Source: Thiodiazotropha sp040506195 (GTDB lineage: Bacteria; Pseudomonadota; Gammaproteobacteria; Chromatiales; Chromatiaceae). From it: a stretch of DNA of 64,000 nucleotides. Shown one piece after another: positions 35,047 through 44,941 of the stretch. Location of the stretch: NCBI GenBank assembly GCA_040506195.1, contig JBEVXH010000003.1, positions 124,001-188,000 on the forward strand. Direction: 5' to 3'. Under the pieces are notes generated by a model. It made no database searches, was not told the DNA's origin, and saw only the letters and a list, made by a program, of their open reading frames with translations. Positions within the stretch are counted from its first letter, which is position 1, and the number at the start of each line of letters is the position of its first letter. Made by a program: the position numbers and the translations under genes.

Positions 35047-38000
35047 ATGCAAAAAAACATGGTGACCATCGACGGTAACGAAGCCGCCGCTTATATTGCA
35101 CACCTAACCAATGAAATCATCGCCATCTATCCGATCACTCCGGCATCGCCCATGGGGGAGTGGTCAGACGAGTGGTCTGCCCGGGGCATAAAAAACATCT
35201 GGGGTTCGGTGCCGGATGTGATCGAGATGCAGAGTGAGGCCGGCGCCGCAGGGACGGTACATGGAGCATTGCAGGCGGGTTCTCTCTCCACCTCATTCAC
35301 CGCTTCTCAGGGCCTGCTTCTGATGATACCCAACATGTACAAGATCGCGGGAGAGCTGACCCCGACAGTACTGCATGTCTCGGCCCGTTCGTTGGCGGTT
35401 CAGGCCCTCTCCATCTTCGGCGACCACAGCGATGTAATGGCCTGCCGCGCCACCGGCTATGCCATGCTCTGCTCCGCCAGCGTGCAGGAGGTGGCGGACT
35501 TTGCCCTGATCGCCCAGGCGGCCACCCTGGAAAGCCGGGTGCCCTACCTCCACTTCTTTGACGGTTTTCGCACCTCACACGAGGTCAACAAGATCCACCC
35601 GCCCAACGAGGAAAGCATCAGGGCGATGCTCGACGAAGAGTGGATCACGGCCCATCGGCAACGCGCGCTCTCCCCCGACCACCCGGTGATTCGCGGCACC
35701 TCGCAAAACCCCGATGTCTACTTCCAGGGGCGTGAAACGGTCAACCCCTTCTACGCTGATGCACCGTCCATACTGCAATCGACGATGGACCGTTTTGCCC
35801 GCCTTACCGGCCGTCAATACAGCCTGTTCGAATATCTGGGTGCGGAGCAACCTGAGCGCCTGATCATGCTGATGGGCTCCGGTATCGGCGCCGCCCAGGA
35901 GGCGGTGGAGCATCTTGCGGCCGAGGGGGAGCCTGTCGGTATGGTCAAGGTGCGCCTGTTCCGCCCCTTCGATGCGGCGCGGCTGCTGGCCACGGTACCC
36001 GCATCGGTACAGAAGATCGCCGTCCTCGATCGCACCAAGGAGCCCGGCGCCGATGGCGAACCACTCTACAAGGATGTACTCGGAGCCTTCGCCCAGGCCT
36101 ACAACGACGGGCGCCGGAGTCAGTTACCAAGAATCGTCGGTGGCCGCTACGGTCTCTCCTCGAAAGAGTTTACCCCGGCGATGGTCAAGGGCATCTTTGA
36201 AGAGCTGGCCCTCGACCGGCCGAGAAATCCCTTCACCGTCGGCATCATCGACGACCTCAGCAAGACCAGTCTGCCCTGGGACAGCCGTTTTCGGCCCGCA
36301 GCCAGCCAGGGCATCACCGCCTGCCTCTTCTACGGCCTGGGGGCCGACGGCACCGTATCCGCCAACAAGAACTCCATCAAGATCATCGGCGAGCAGACAG
36401 AGAACCATGCCCAGGGCTATTTTCAATACGACTCAAAAAAATCGGGGGCAGTGACCGTCTCGCATCTGCGCTTCGGCCCCGATCCGATCAACAGCACCTA
36501 CCTGATCGGCGAGGATGAAGCGAGTTTCGTCGCCTGCCACCAACCCACCTTTCCGGGTCGATACGAAATGCTCGACAAGGCCAAACCGGGTGGCGTGTTT
36601 CTGCTCAATACCAGTGCGGGACCGGATGAAGTGTGGCAGACCCTGCCCGGCAAGATGCAGCGGCGGATCATCGATAAGGCACTCAGCTTCTATATCATCG
36701 ATGCCTACGCAATTGCCGACAAGACCGGCATGGGCCGGCGTATCAACACCATCATGCAGACCTGCTTCTTCGCAATCTCAGACCTGCTGGACCAGGATCG
36801 CGCCATTGAGCTGATCAAACAGGCGGTGAAGAAGAGTTATGGCCGCAAGGGAGCGCGTCTGCTGCAACGCAACTATGACGCCATCGATGCGGCGCTGGCC
36901 GGTCTGCACCAGGTACAGGTGCTGCAGGCAGTTACCAGGGACGAAACGCCCAAGGCAGTGGTGCCCGCCGATGCGCCACCCTTCGTGCAACAGGTGACCT
37001 CCCTGATCATCGCAGGCCTGGGGGATGCCGTGCCGGTCAGTTTGATGCCCTCCGACGGCACCTGGCCCGTGGGCACCACCGCCTATGAGAAACGCAACAT
37101 CGCGCTGCAGCTGCCGAAATGGGAGATGGACCTCTGTACCCACTGCGGCAAGTGCCCCCTTGTCTGTCCTCACGCCGCGATCCGCTCAAAGGTCTTCCCC
37201 GAGGCGCTGACCGAAAACGCCCCCGACAGCTTCCTCCATACCCAGGTAAAGGGCGGCAAGGATTTCGAGCCGGGGAGCCACATCTGCTATCAGGTGGCGC
37301 CCGACGACTGTACCGGCTGCGGCCTGTGTGTGGAGATCTGTCCGATCCGGGATAAAAGGGACCCTCATCGCAAGGCGCTCAATATGGTGGACGATGAATC
37401 CTACCACCGCCAGGAACGCGCCAACTGGGATTTCTTCCTGACCCTGCCCGAGTATGATCGCAGCCGGCTCAAGCAGACGACCCTCAAGGGATCGATGATC
37501 ATGCAGCCTCTGTTCGAATTCTCCGGGGCCTGCATGGGATGCGGCGAGACACCCTACATCAAACTGGCGACCCAGCTCTTCGGCGATCGCATGCTGATCG
37601 CCAACGCCACCGGCTGCTCTTCCATCTACGGCGGCAACCTGCCCACAACCCCCTACACCACCAATCCGGAGGGTAGAGGCCCTACCTGGTCGAACTCCCT
37701 CTTCGAGGACAATGCGGAATTCGGACTCGGCATGCGCATCGCCATCGATAAGCAGCGGGACCAGGCCATCACCCTGATCCAAGAGATGCGGGAACAACTG
37801 GGCGCTGAACTGTACGACGCCCTGCTCGGCGCGGAGCAGCAGAATGAGGCGGAGATTTTCGAACAGCGCCAGCGTATCGATATGTTGAAAGAGAGATTGG
37901 CCGATCTCGACACCCCGGAGGCCAAAAGATTGCTGGCGGTAGCCGACAGCCTGGCAAGAAAGAGTGTCTGGCTGGTGGGCGGCGACGGCTGGGCCTACGA

Positions 38001-38622
38001 CATCGGCTATGGCGGCGTCGACCATGTCCTGGCATCCGGGCGCAATGTCAACATCCTGCTGCTCGACACTGAGACCTACTCCAACACCGGCGGCCAGACA
38101 TCCAAGGCAACACCCCTCGGTGCGGTCGCCAAGTTCTCCGCCAGCGGCAAGCCGACCAATAAGAAGGATATCGCCTTGATGGCCATGTCCTACGGCAATG
38201 TCTACGTGGGACAGGTGGCCTTCGGCGCCAAGGACGTGCATACCCTGCGCATCTTTCTCGAGGCCGAGTCCTACGAGGGACCCTCGCTGATCATCTGTTA
38301 CTCACCCTGTATCGCCCATGGCGTGGATCTGTCGAACAACATCCGGCAGCAGGAACTGGCGGTCGACTCGGGCCACTGGCCCCTGTTCCGCTACGATCCC
38401 CGACGAACCGAAAAAGGTGAGAATCCCTTGAAGATGGACTCCAAGGAACCCTCCATCCCCTATCGTGACTTCGCCAGTACAGAAACCCGGTTCAGTGTCC
38501 TGGAACGCACCCATCCGGATCTTTCGGAACGCTTCCTGCGTCAGGCACAGCACCATATCAAGACCCGCTATCAGCTCTATGAACAGTTGGCGAAACTGGC
38601 CGTTGGAGAGACAGATAAATAG
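35047..38622 (+). CDS. nifJ: Pyruvate:ferredoxin (flavodoxin) oxidoreductase
   Basis: A 1191-residue single-chain enzyme, full length for NifJ. It oxidises pyruvate and CoA to acetyl-CoA and CO2 and reduces ferredoxin or flavodoxin in the cytoplasm. The pyrimidine domain begins with VTIDGNEAAAYIAH and IAIYPITPASPMGEWSDEW. The ferredoxin domain has CTHCGKCPLVCPH and CTGCGLCVEICP. Proximal cluster residues include CMGCGETPYIK and the TPP motif begins GGDGWAYDIGYGGVDHVL. I use the ATG at 35047. Divergent from the hydrogenase operon, which suggests shared anaerobic use. Confidence 0.96.
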   Translation: MQKNMVTIDGNEAAAYIAHLTNEIIAIYPITPASPMGEWSDEWSARGIKNIWGSVPDVIEMQSEAGAAGTVHGALQAGSLSTSFTASQGLLLMIPNMYKIAGELTPTVLHVSARSLAVQALSIFGDHSDVMACRATGYAMLCSASVQEVADFALIAQAATLESRVPYLHFFDGFRTSHEVNKIHPPNEESIRAMLDEEWITAHRQRALSPDHPVIRGTSQNPDVYFQGRETVNPFYADAPSILQSTMDRFARLTGRQYSLFEYLGAEQPERLIMLMGSGIGAAQEAVEHLAAEGEPVGMVKVRLFRPFDAARLLATVPASVQKIAVLDRTKEPGADGEPLYKDVLGAFAQAYNDGRRSQLPRIVGGRYGLSSKEFTPAMVKGIFEELALDRPRNPFTVGIIDDLSKTSLPWDSRFRPAASQGITACLFYGLGADGTVSANKNSIKIIGEQTENHAQGYFQYDSKKSGAVTVSHLRFGPDPINSTYLIGEDEASFVACHQPTFPGRYEMLDKAKPGGVFLLNTSAGPDEVWQTLPGKMQRRIIDKALSFYIIDAYAIADKTGMGRRINTIMQTCFFAISDLLDQDRAIELIKQAVKKSYGRKGARLLQRNYDAIDAALAGLHQVQVLQAVTRDETPKAVVPADAPPFVQQVTSLIIAGLGDAVPVSLMPSDGTWPVGTTAYEKRNIALQLPKWEMDLCTHCGKCPLVCPHAAIRSKVFPEALTENAPDSFLHTQVKGGKDFEPGSHICYQVAPDDCTGCGLCVEICPIRDKRDPHRKALNMVDDESYHRQERANWDFFLTLPEYDRSRLKQTTLKGSMIMQPLFEFSGACMGCGETPYIKLATQLFGDRMLIANATGCSSIYGGNLPTTPYTTNPEGRGPTWSNSLFEDNAEFGLGMRIAIDKQRDQAITLIQEMREQLGAELYDALLGAEQQNEAEIFEQRQRIDMLKERLADLDTPEAKRLLAVADSLARKSVWLVGGDGWAYDIGYGGVDHVLASGRNVNILLLDTETYSNTGGQTSKATPLGAVAKFSASGKPTNKKDIALMAMSYGNVYVGQVAFGAKDVHTLRIFLEAESYEGPSLIICYSPCIAHGVDLSNNIRQQELAVDSGHWPLFRYDPRRTEKGENPLKMDSKEPSIPYRDFASTETRFSVLERTHPDLSERFLRQAQHHIKTRYQLYEQLAKLAVGETDK

Positions 38623-38924
38623 TCAATGCGCTGTTCGTGTCAGGCGCCCAAGTTTACTGCAGGTGCTTCTGTATGAACCGATCTATGGAAGAAATGTTGT
38701 AAATTAAAATCATCTCAACAAAGCAAACCAACAGATCAAAAATAGATAACAAATAAACACCGGGATGTTACGGGTAGAAGCCGACATTTCTTGAGGATGA
38801 CGTTATGGCCGGTTTCGGCCATTGAACCGGTCGTTTATAGTTTCGCGACATTCGTCGCCTAGACGCCTAAAACTGAATTTTGCAGCTATTATTCAACTAG
38901 GGCCTGATAACGTTTCTTTGCCCC
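38623..38924. other. Intergenic region with repeat remnant
   Basis: About 300 bases after nifJ without a gene. CTAGGGCCTGATAACG at about 38897-38912 matches the left edge of the dispersed repeat and then diverges. It directly abuts the truncated hydrolase frame that follows. Confidence 0.4.
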
Positions 38925-39191
38925 TTGGCGATGGCTGAAGACGCTCTAAACCCAAACAAGCAGTGGTGGGAGAAAGGAAGATTAACTGTACCAGTCAACA
39001 ACACAGTGACGATGCGTCATACATCCTACACAAACGGGGATATTGAAATACCCGCTTTGATAATCCGTCCCGATGACAACAAGAAATATCCTGGCGTCCT
39101 ATTTCAACATGGACGGCGCGGCCTTGATGATTTGGCTGCAAAAGACGCCATACAACGAGCCGCTGATTTTGTGCGTCATTATCTGCAGTGA
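38925..39191 (+). pseudogene. Dienelactone hydrolase-like gene, internally deleted
   Basis: An 88-codon frame. Its first ~65 residues (KQWWEKGRLTVPVNNTVTMR, then ALIIRPDD and YPGVLFQHGRRGLDDL) match the start of dienelactone-hydrolase-family proteins. Its last ~20 (AAKDAIQRAADFVRHYLQ) look like the C-terminal helix of the same family, which normally comes some 180 residues later. The catalytic Cys/Ser, Asp and His region is missing. There is no signal peptide or ribosome site, and a repeat edge abuts the start. I read it as a remnant. About 230 further bases to the next gene hold only a 30-codon frame. Confidence 0.6.
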
Positions 39192-39424
39192 GAATGGAAA
39201 ACCTTACGAGCGATACTGCATCTCCCCCGGATCTGGCACCCTGACGGTACTGCTCATCCATGGCTGAGCGGGATTAACCGACAACGAAATCAAGCGGGCC
39301 GATATACAGGATAACTGCATAAAGACTGGAAGAAAATGCGTGTGCCGATGAACGGCGCTCTGAAAAAAGCTACCGAACTTGGAGCAGATAATGATACTCA
39401 ATTTTCGAACTTCGGTGATATATT

Positions 39425-40567
39425 ATGAAGTCAGCTCATTGTTCCTCCTGCCGAGACCATATGGATATTCCGCAAGAAAAAAGGTACCGGACACGTCTCT
39501 TTGTTTTGAGGCGATTCCTGGTGTTAACGGCATTCATTTGCGCGGACGCGGCATTTGCTCAACGGAGCGGCCCGATGGTTATGGTGGACTCAGCCGAGGA
39601 GGTCGCACTAATCGAAGAGGTTCCGATAACCGGCAGCGTAATCTCAGCACGCATCGCTAAACTATCGACCGAGGTGAGCGGTATCGTTGAGCGTATATCG
39701 ATCGAGATAGGCGACCAGGTGCGGGCCGGTGATGAAATCCTGCAGCTCAATTCGGAGCTGGACAGGCTTTCCCTGGCGGCGGCACGAGCGGCAACGGAAA
39801 GCGCGATCCAGGAATTGGAGGACGCCAAGCGCCGCCTGAACGATGCCAAGGAGCTGGCCAAGCGCCACAGCATGTCGGTCAATGAGATCGAGTCGCTGGC
39901 GGCTGAGGTCCGCATTGACGGTGCTGGGGTAAAGCGTTTCCGGGCAGAGCAGCAACGCCAGGCGGCGCAACTGAAGCGCCATAAACTGATAGCGCCATTC
40001 GCCGGCGTCATCAGCCGCAGACTGGTCGAGCAGGGTGAATGGATTCAGCCGGGTGATACGGTCGTCGAATTGACCGCTACGGAGGGACTGCGCGTCGATT
40101 TCCGGGTCCCGCAATCCGTTTACGCCAAACTGGATAAGTCCACCAAGATCCTTATCAGCCTGGATGCACTGCCTGGGCGAACATTTGACGGCGTGATTGA
40201 AACTATTAACCCGGTAACCGACCCGGGCACTCGCACCTTTCTGATTCGGGCAACGCTGGACGATCTCCAAGTGAAGCTGGCGCCGGGGATGTCGGCCAGC
40301 GCGGTGCTGCGGTTGAATACCGGGACTCGAGGTGTCGTGATCCATCGAGATGCATTGATACGCTACCCGGACGGTCGTGTCACCGTTTGGGCGGTCAATC
40401 AGAATGGAGAAAGCACCACGGTCTCTGAACAGCAGGTTCAAACCGGCTTGAGTTTCAACGGCATGGTCACTATCACCAGCGGCTTGGCCGTCGATACCAC
40501 CGTTGTGGTGCAAGGCAATGAAGCGTTGCGTGACGGGCAGAGCGTCATCATCAAGCGTGAGGAATAA
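39425..40567 (+). CDS. RND efflux periplasmic adaptor (membrane fusion protein)
   Basis: Up to 380 residues; an ATG at 39461 gives a cleaner signal peptide (LFVLRRFLVLTAFICADAAFAQ) and may be the true start. The MFP pattern is complete: lipoyl half (STEVSGIVERISIEIGDQVRAGDEIL), a coiled coil (~90-165), second lipoyl half (HKLIAPFAGVISRRLVEQGEWI), and a barrel (LDALPGRTFDGVIETINPVTDPGTRTFLIRATL). It couples the downstream inner-membrane pump to an outer-membrane channel, which is not encoded here. Ends 30 bases before the pump gene. Confidence 0.9.
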   Translation: MKSAHCSSCRDHMDIPQEKRYRTRLFVLRRFLVLTAFICADAAFAQRSGPMVMVDSAEEVALIEEVPITGSVISARIAKLSTEVSGIVERISIEIGDQVRAGDEILQLNSELDRLSLAAARAATESAIQELEDAKRRLNDAKELAKRHSMSVNEIESLAAEVRIDGAGVKRFRAEQQRQAAQLKRHKLIAPFAGVISRRLVEQGEWIQPGDTVVELTATEGLRVDFRVPQSVYAKLDKSTKILISLDALPGRTFDGVIETINPVTDPGTRTFLIRATLDDLQVKLAPGMSASAVLRLNTGTRGVVIHRDALIRYPDGRVTVWAVNQNGESTTVSEQQVQTGLSFNGMVTITSGLAVDTTVVVQGNEALRDGQSVIIKREE

Positions 40568-40596
40568 ACCTGGATAAGAGGCCACTGGAAAGAGTC

Positions 40597-43500
40597 ATGT
40601 TCGAAGCGATGGTCAAACGCGGAATTCTGATCGCTGTGGGCACGCTCATCGTGATCGTGCTGGGGATCGTCGCCGCCTTGAAAATACCAGTGCAAATGAT
40701 CCCCGATCTGGAGGTTCGCACCATCTCCATCCGCACCAACTGGCCAGGCGCCACGCCGCAGGATGTCGAGAAAGAGATCCTCATCGAACAGGAAGACAAC
40801 CTGCGCAGCGTGCGCGGATTGCAACGCATCGTCTCCTCGGCCTCCTTTGGTCGCGCCCAGGTCGAACTGGAGTTCCCGTTCGGCATTAACCTCAACGACA
40901 CCCTGATCGAAGTGATCAACGCGCTGAGCCGCGTGCCCTCTTACCCCAACAACGTGGATGAACCGCGTATCTACGCCACCTCCTTTTCAGCCAACTCCTT
41001 CATGTATTTCCGGGTTACGCCCTTACCGGGCAATCCGCGCAACCTGAACATGATCCCCATGCAGGACTTCATACGTGATCATGTGGCCGCGCGCATGGAG
41101 ACGGTGCCAGGCGTATCGGAGATCTCTGTCTACGGCGGTGCGGAACGACAAATACAGATACTGGTCGATCCCGCTCGACTCGCCGAACGCAATCTCACCG
41201 CGGCCCAAGTGCGCGACGCCATCCAACAGCGAAATCGTGACGTCTCCGGCGGCGAGATCGAATCCGGCAAACGGCGCTATCTGCTGCGCACCATCGGGCG
41301 TGTTCGCGATGTCGAAGACCTTAAAGAGGTGATTGTGGACCATCAGGGCGATGCCCTGGCTCGTCTTGGCGAGATAGCGGAGATCCGGCTCGGCCATTTC
41401 GAGATCAGCCGTCTCTCTTATACGGACGGCAATCCGATAATCGGCATGTCGGTTCGACGCCAAGCTGGCTCCAATGTCATCGACATCAAGCGAGCCATGA
41501 TGCCGGAGGTCGAGGCCATCAACGAAGAGGTGCTCAAACCTGCAGGCATGCAGATGTTTCTAGTGGCGGATGACGTGGGTTATGTAGAGGCCTCGATCTA
41601 TAACGTCTGGACCAATCTGCTTATCGGAGCAATATTGGCCAGTATAGTCATGTTCCTGTTTCTGCGCACCGGCAAGGCAACACTGATCGGGGTGATGGGT
41701 ATACCGATCTGTACCATAGCTGCTTTTATGGGCCTCATCTTGGCGGGTCGCACCATCAATGTCATCTCATTGGCCGGTGTGGCATTCGCCATCGGCATGA
41801 CTCTGGACAACAGTATCGTGGTGCTGGAAAGCATTGAACTGTCATGGCGCAAGGGGCTGGACCGATGGCAGGCCGCCGTTGACGGGGTGCGCAAGGTCTG
41901 GCCGGCGGTACTCGCCTCGACCCTGACCACGGTGCTGGTGTTCGTGCCCATCGTGTTTATCGCCGAAGAGGCGGGGCAGTTGTATTCCGATGTGGCCATC
42001 GCCATCTCTGCTTCCATCATCGCCTCCATGCTGGTGGCGATTGCCGTGATACCCGCGGCAGCCGCGCACGTCTTTAGCGGCGGCCAGGGCCATCGCTCTG
42101 CAAACAAGGTGGGGTGGAGGGAATTTCTGATCAGGCGTGTCGAATGGATAGTCGGGACACGCATGCATCTGTTGGGCGTCATCGCGGTGGTGATCGGTAT
42201 CTGTGCCGCGATCATCGTCTACCTCACGCCTCCGGCTGAATACCTGCCGGAAGGCGAGGAGCCGAAACTGTTTGCCAGCATGAGTCCGCCCACCGGCTAC
42301 AATCTCGAAACCATGACGCGCATCGGCCATGAAGTGCAGGCGTATTTCATGCCCTTCCTGGAGCACAGCCCGAGCCGATTCGACCGTGGCGAGACCGAGG
42401 TGCCGGCCATGGCCTATTTCAATCTGAGCATTCAGGCCACTCGCCTGCGCATCATCGCACAGCCGAAGGACCCCAAACATATCAAGCCACTGATGGATGC
42501 CGTTGACAGGCAGTATGAAAAGTATGCCGGTATGCGTTCGTTCGTATCACGCGGTTCCATCATAACCAGCAATAGCGGCGGTACTCGCAGCATCAACCTC
42601 GACATCTCAGGTCCCTCCCTGCAGACCATCTATGCGGTTGCCGCACGTGCCGAATCCCGCGCCAAGCAGGTTTTCGAAAAACCGAGGGTCCGTTCGCAAC
42701 CCGCATCGCTGACCCTCTCTCAACCCTTGATCGAGATCACGCCCGACTGGGAGCGACTGGCGCAGTCCGGTATATCCAATGCCGACATGGGCTTCACCAT
42801 CGCCGCCTTGACCGACGGCGCCTTTGTCGATGAGTTCTTCCTTGAAGATGACAAGATCGATATCTATCTCTACAGCAGTGCTGGCAACAATGCCTCGTTG
42901 GAAAGTTTGGCTAGTCTGCCGGTCTATACTCCCACCAATGCCGTGCTGCCTCTGGCATCGCTGGCGAGGATCGCGGAGTCGGTCGATACCAGCAACATCC
43001 GCCGCGTCAATGGTAAACGCACCGTAACCCTGAGCATCATACCGCCGGACAACATCGCCTTGGAGACAGGGCTGGAGATCGTCAAACGCGATGTGGTGAC
43101 ATATCTGCTGGATAGCGGCGTCGTACCCAGCAATGTAAAAATCATCATCTCCGGCGCCAGCGACCAATTGCAGGCCACCCGCGAATCACTGACCGCCAAC
43201 TACCTGGTGGCCCTTGTCATTATCTATCTGGTCCTGGTCGCTATCTTTTCCCACTGGGGTTATCCCTTGTTGATCATGACCACTATCCCGCTGGGAATCG
43301 CATCCGGACTTGTCGGGCTCTGGTTGATGAACCAGATCGGCGACTGGCTGCCGGCCATCGGCTACCCGGCCATGAGCCAGCCATTCGATATGATCACAAT
43401 GCTTGGTTTTCTCATCCTTATGGGTACCGTGGTCAACAACCCCATTCTGATCGTGCATCAGGCCATGATCAATGTCCGGGAACACCGCATGGCGGCACAG

Positions 43501-43764
43501 CAGGCTGTGCGCGATGCGGTCGCCATACGCCTTAGGCCCATCGCCATGACCACATTGACGACCGTGTGCGGACTGGCGCCGCTTGTCCTGATCCCGGGCG
43601 AGGGCACTGAACTCTATCGTGGTGTTGGTGTCATCGTGCTGTGCGGGCTGGTTGGAACCGCGATCGTTACCTTGACGTTCCTGCCTGCACTGATCATGGC
43701 GGCTCTGTTTTTTCGTCGTTCCCCAAAAGCGACTGACGACACCGAGTCAGGTTCAATCCTCTAG
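40597..43764 (+). CDS. RND family efflux transporter, inner-membrane pump (AcrB/HAE-like)
   Basis: A 1055-residue pump of the usual length with 12 transmembrane segments in two halves. It begins MVKRGILIAVGTLIVIVLGI and has the first porter domain (IPVQMIPDLEVRTISIRTNW). TM4 carries GMTLDNSIVVLESIE, the place of the proton-relay acids. The second half repeats the plan (MLGFLILMGTVVNNPILIVH). It shows the HAE/HME style of drug or organic export; substrate unknown. Operon with the adaptor. A dispersed repeat starts 35 bases after the stop. Confidence 0.93.
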   Translation: MFEAMVKRGILIAVGTLIVIVLGIVAALKIPVQMIPDLEVRTISIRTNWPGATPQDVEKEILIEQEDNLRSVRGLQRIVSSASFGRAQVELEFPFGINLNDTLIEVINALSRVPSYPNNVDEPRIYATSFSANSFMYFRVTPLPGNPRNLNMIPMQDFIRDHVAARMETVPGVSEISVYGGAERQIQILVDPARLAERNLTAAQVRDAIQQRNRDVSGGEIESGKRRYLLRTIGRVRDVEDLKEVIVDHQGDALARLGEIAEIRLGHFEISRLSYTDGNPIIGMSVRRQAGSNVIDIKRAMMPEVEAINEEVLKPAGMQMFLVADDVGYVEASIYNVWTNLLIGAILASIVMFLFLRTGKATLIGVMGIPICTIAAFMGLILAGRTINVISLAGVAFAIGMTLDNSIVVLESIELSWRKGLDRWQAAVDGVRKVWPAVLASTLTTVLVFVPIVFIAEEAGQLYSDVAIAISASIIASMLVAIAVIPAAAAHVFSGGQGHRSANKVGWREFLIRRVEWIVGTRMHLLGVIAVVIGICAAIIVYLTPPAEYLPEGEEPKLFASMSPPTGYNLETMTRIGHEVQAYFMPFLEHSPSRFDRGETEVPAMAYFNLSIQATRLRIIAQPKDPKHIKPLMDAVDRQYEKYAGMRSFVSRGSIITSNSGGTRSINLDISGPSLQTIYAVAARAESRAKQVFEKPRVRSQPASLTLSQPLIEITPDWERLAQSGISNADMGFTIAALTDGAFVDEFFLEDDKIDIYLYSSAGNNASLESLASLPVYTPTNAVLPLASLARIAESVDTSNIRRVNGKRTVTLSIIPPDNIALETGLEIVKRDVVTYLLDSGVVPSNVKIIISGASDQLQATRESLTANYLVALVIIYLVLVAIFSHWGYPLLIMTTIPLGIASGLVGLWLMNQIGDWLPAIGYPAMSQPFDMITMLGFLILMGTVVNNPILIVHQAMINVREHRMAAQQAVRDAVAIRLRPIAMTTLTTVCGLAPLVLIPGEGTELYRGVGVIVLCGLVGTAIVTLTFLPALIMAALFFRRSPKATDDTESGSIL

Positions 43765-43798
43765 CCAGTGAGACCCGATTACCTGAATATCCGCTCCT

Positions 43799-43868
43799 AG
43801 GGCCTGTCAACACTATCCAACAGGCAATGCTGGAGCCCCTGTTGTTGGTGTCTTATTCTGCGGCTCGT
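43799..43868 (+). repeat. Dispersed repeat, diverged copy
   Basis: Starts AGGGCCTGTCAACACTATCC after CT, as in other copies, then shares a GC-rich CTGGAGCCCCTGTTG-like stem with the long forms. Located between convergent genes. Confidence 0.6.
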
Positions 43869-43870
43869 AC

Positions 43871-44941
43871 TTATGCCTTTTCTTTGTATGTGCGTATAGC
43901 GTTTCGAATCAGTTGCGATTCCTCGGGCGGGATGCTCCGGCTCTGAGTATGAGCGCTGATGGCTTCGAGGGCGCGGTGGGCTTCTCGGGTCTCCAAGACT
44001 TCAAGTGTTTTTACGACGAGCAACCGGCCGTGTCGATTATCCCGCAGACCCCAATTATCCGCATAAAAATCGAAAAGAATCCGCTCAGCGCCTGTAATAT
44101 CCAATCGCGTTAACACGTCTTTTATGCCACGGTATAACGGCTCCATGCCGAGTGGTCCCCAGTCCCTGACGTATACGAGAAAAGCCAGCATGGTGTGTTC
44201 CTGACTTTTTCCTTTAAATCTTAACCTTACCCAATCAGTCAGGCGTGCAATCATCTTCTCGTATATTTGCTCGTTTCCGCTGCCAATTTCGGAGAGGGAT
44301 ACGATCAATACCATCAATTCGTTACTGTTTATGGCCACGATATGATAGCCGTCGCTCCCTCGTTCCAGCATCCAATAAACCGGCTCGAATTTCATTTGTC
44401 TGATATCGCGGTTTACCAGGACTCTGGCTGTTCCATCGATTCCTTCCGCCAGTCGGATTCCCAAGTTGTCTGAAGCAGTGGGGACGGCCGCAACCCGATA
44501 CTCGAATCCAGAGACAAAATCGTGCGTCTTCCCACTGACTTCAACCTCGCGCTCTCTCAGCCAGCTGATCTCTCCGGTCATGTGCACCCATGACTGCCAA
44601 TCAAAAAATCTGAACGCCGCAGGCCTGAATCCGAACCGATTCTCTTCGCTGCCGATCTGGGTCTTGTCGATCTCAACAGGAAGATGCAGATAGGGAGTTT
44701 TAAACTCCACACGAAATCCCACGGTACTGTTTATCCCTTCAGACAACATGGAGACCTCTGCAGTCACCTGTCGTCGAAATATCCGCAACAGTGGCATCCG
44801 ATCCAAAAAGAGCGTACTACCGGAAATCAATAATTCCAGGGAGGCGATTCTCTGCCGGGCTCGTTGAAGCAACCTTCCAGCAGAACCGAGTCCGGTTTTT
44901 TGTGTCGGGTATTGATGTTTCAAGCCGAAATGCTGCTTCAT
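43871..44941 (-). CDS. Hypothetical protein, 356 aa
   Basis: A soluble protein with no signal peptide and no motif I recognise. The N-terminal ~60 residues are basic and helical. The middle (~75-220) is rich in strands with aromatic residues (SWVHMTGEISWLREREVEV, MKFEPVYWMLERGSDGYHI). The C-terminal ~130 is helical with a HEAT/TPR-like feel (MLAFLVYVRDWGPLGMEPLY, HRALEAISAHTQSRSIPPEE). It has a steady open frame and plausible codon use. Between two dispersed repeats, alone on its strand. Confidence 0.6.
   Translation of the reverse strand: MKQHFGLKHQYPTQKTGLGSAGRLLQRARQRIASLELLISGSTLFLDRMPLLRIFRRQVTAEVSMLSEGINSTVGFRVEFKTPYLHLPVEIDKTQIGSEENRFGFRPAAFRFFDWQSWVHMTGEISWLREREVEVSGKTHDFVSGFEYRVAAVPTASDNLGIRLAEGIDGTARVLVNRDIRQMKFEPVYWMLERGSDGYHIVAINSNELMVLIVSLSEIGSGNEQIYEKMIARLTDWVRLRFKGKSQEHTMLAFLVYVRDWGPLGMEPLYRGIKDVLTRLDITGAERILFDFYADNWGLRDNRHGRLLVVKTLEVLETREAHRALEAISAHTQSRSIPPEESQLIRNAIRTYKEKA

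Noticed and set aside
37186..38241. A 351-codon minus-strand frame opposite nifJ
   Set aside because: Shadow of the GC-rich nifJ reading frame; no ribosome site or recognisable domain.
39336..39428. A 30-codon frame (starting MRVPMNGALKKATELG) whose stop overlaps the adaptor start
   Set aside because: Too short, no ribosome site and no recognised family. It may be a tail of a lost gene, but I cannot support it.
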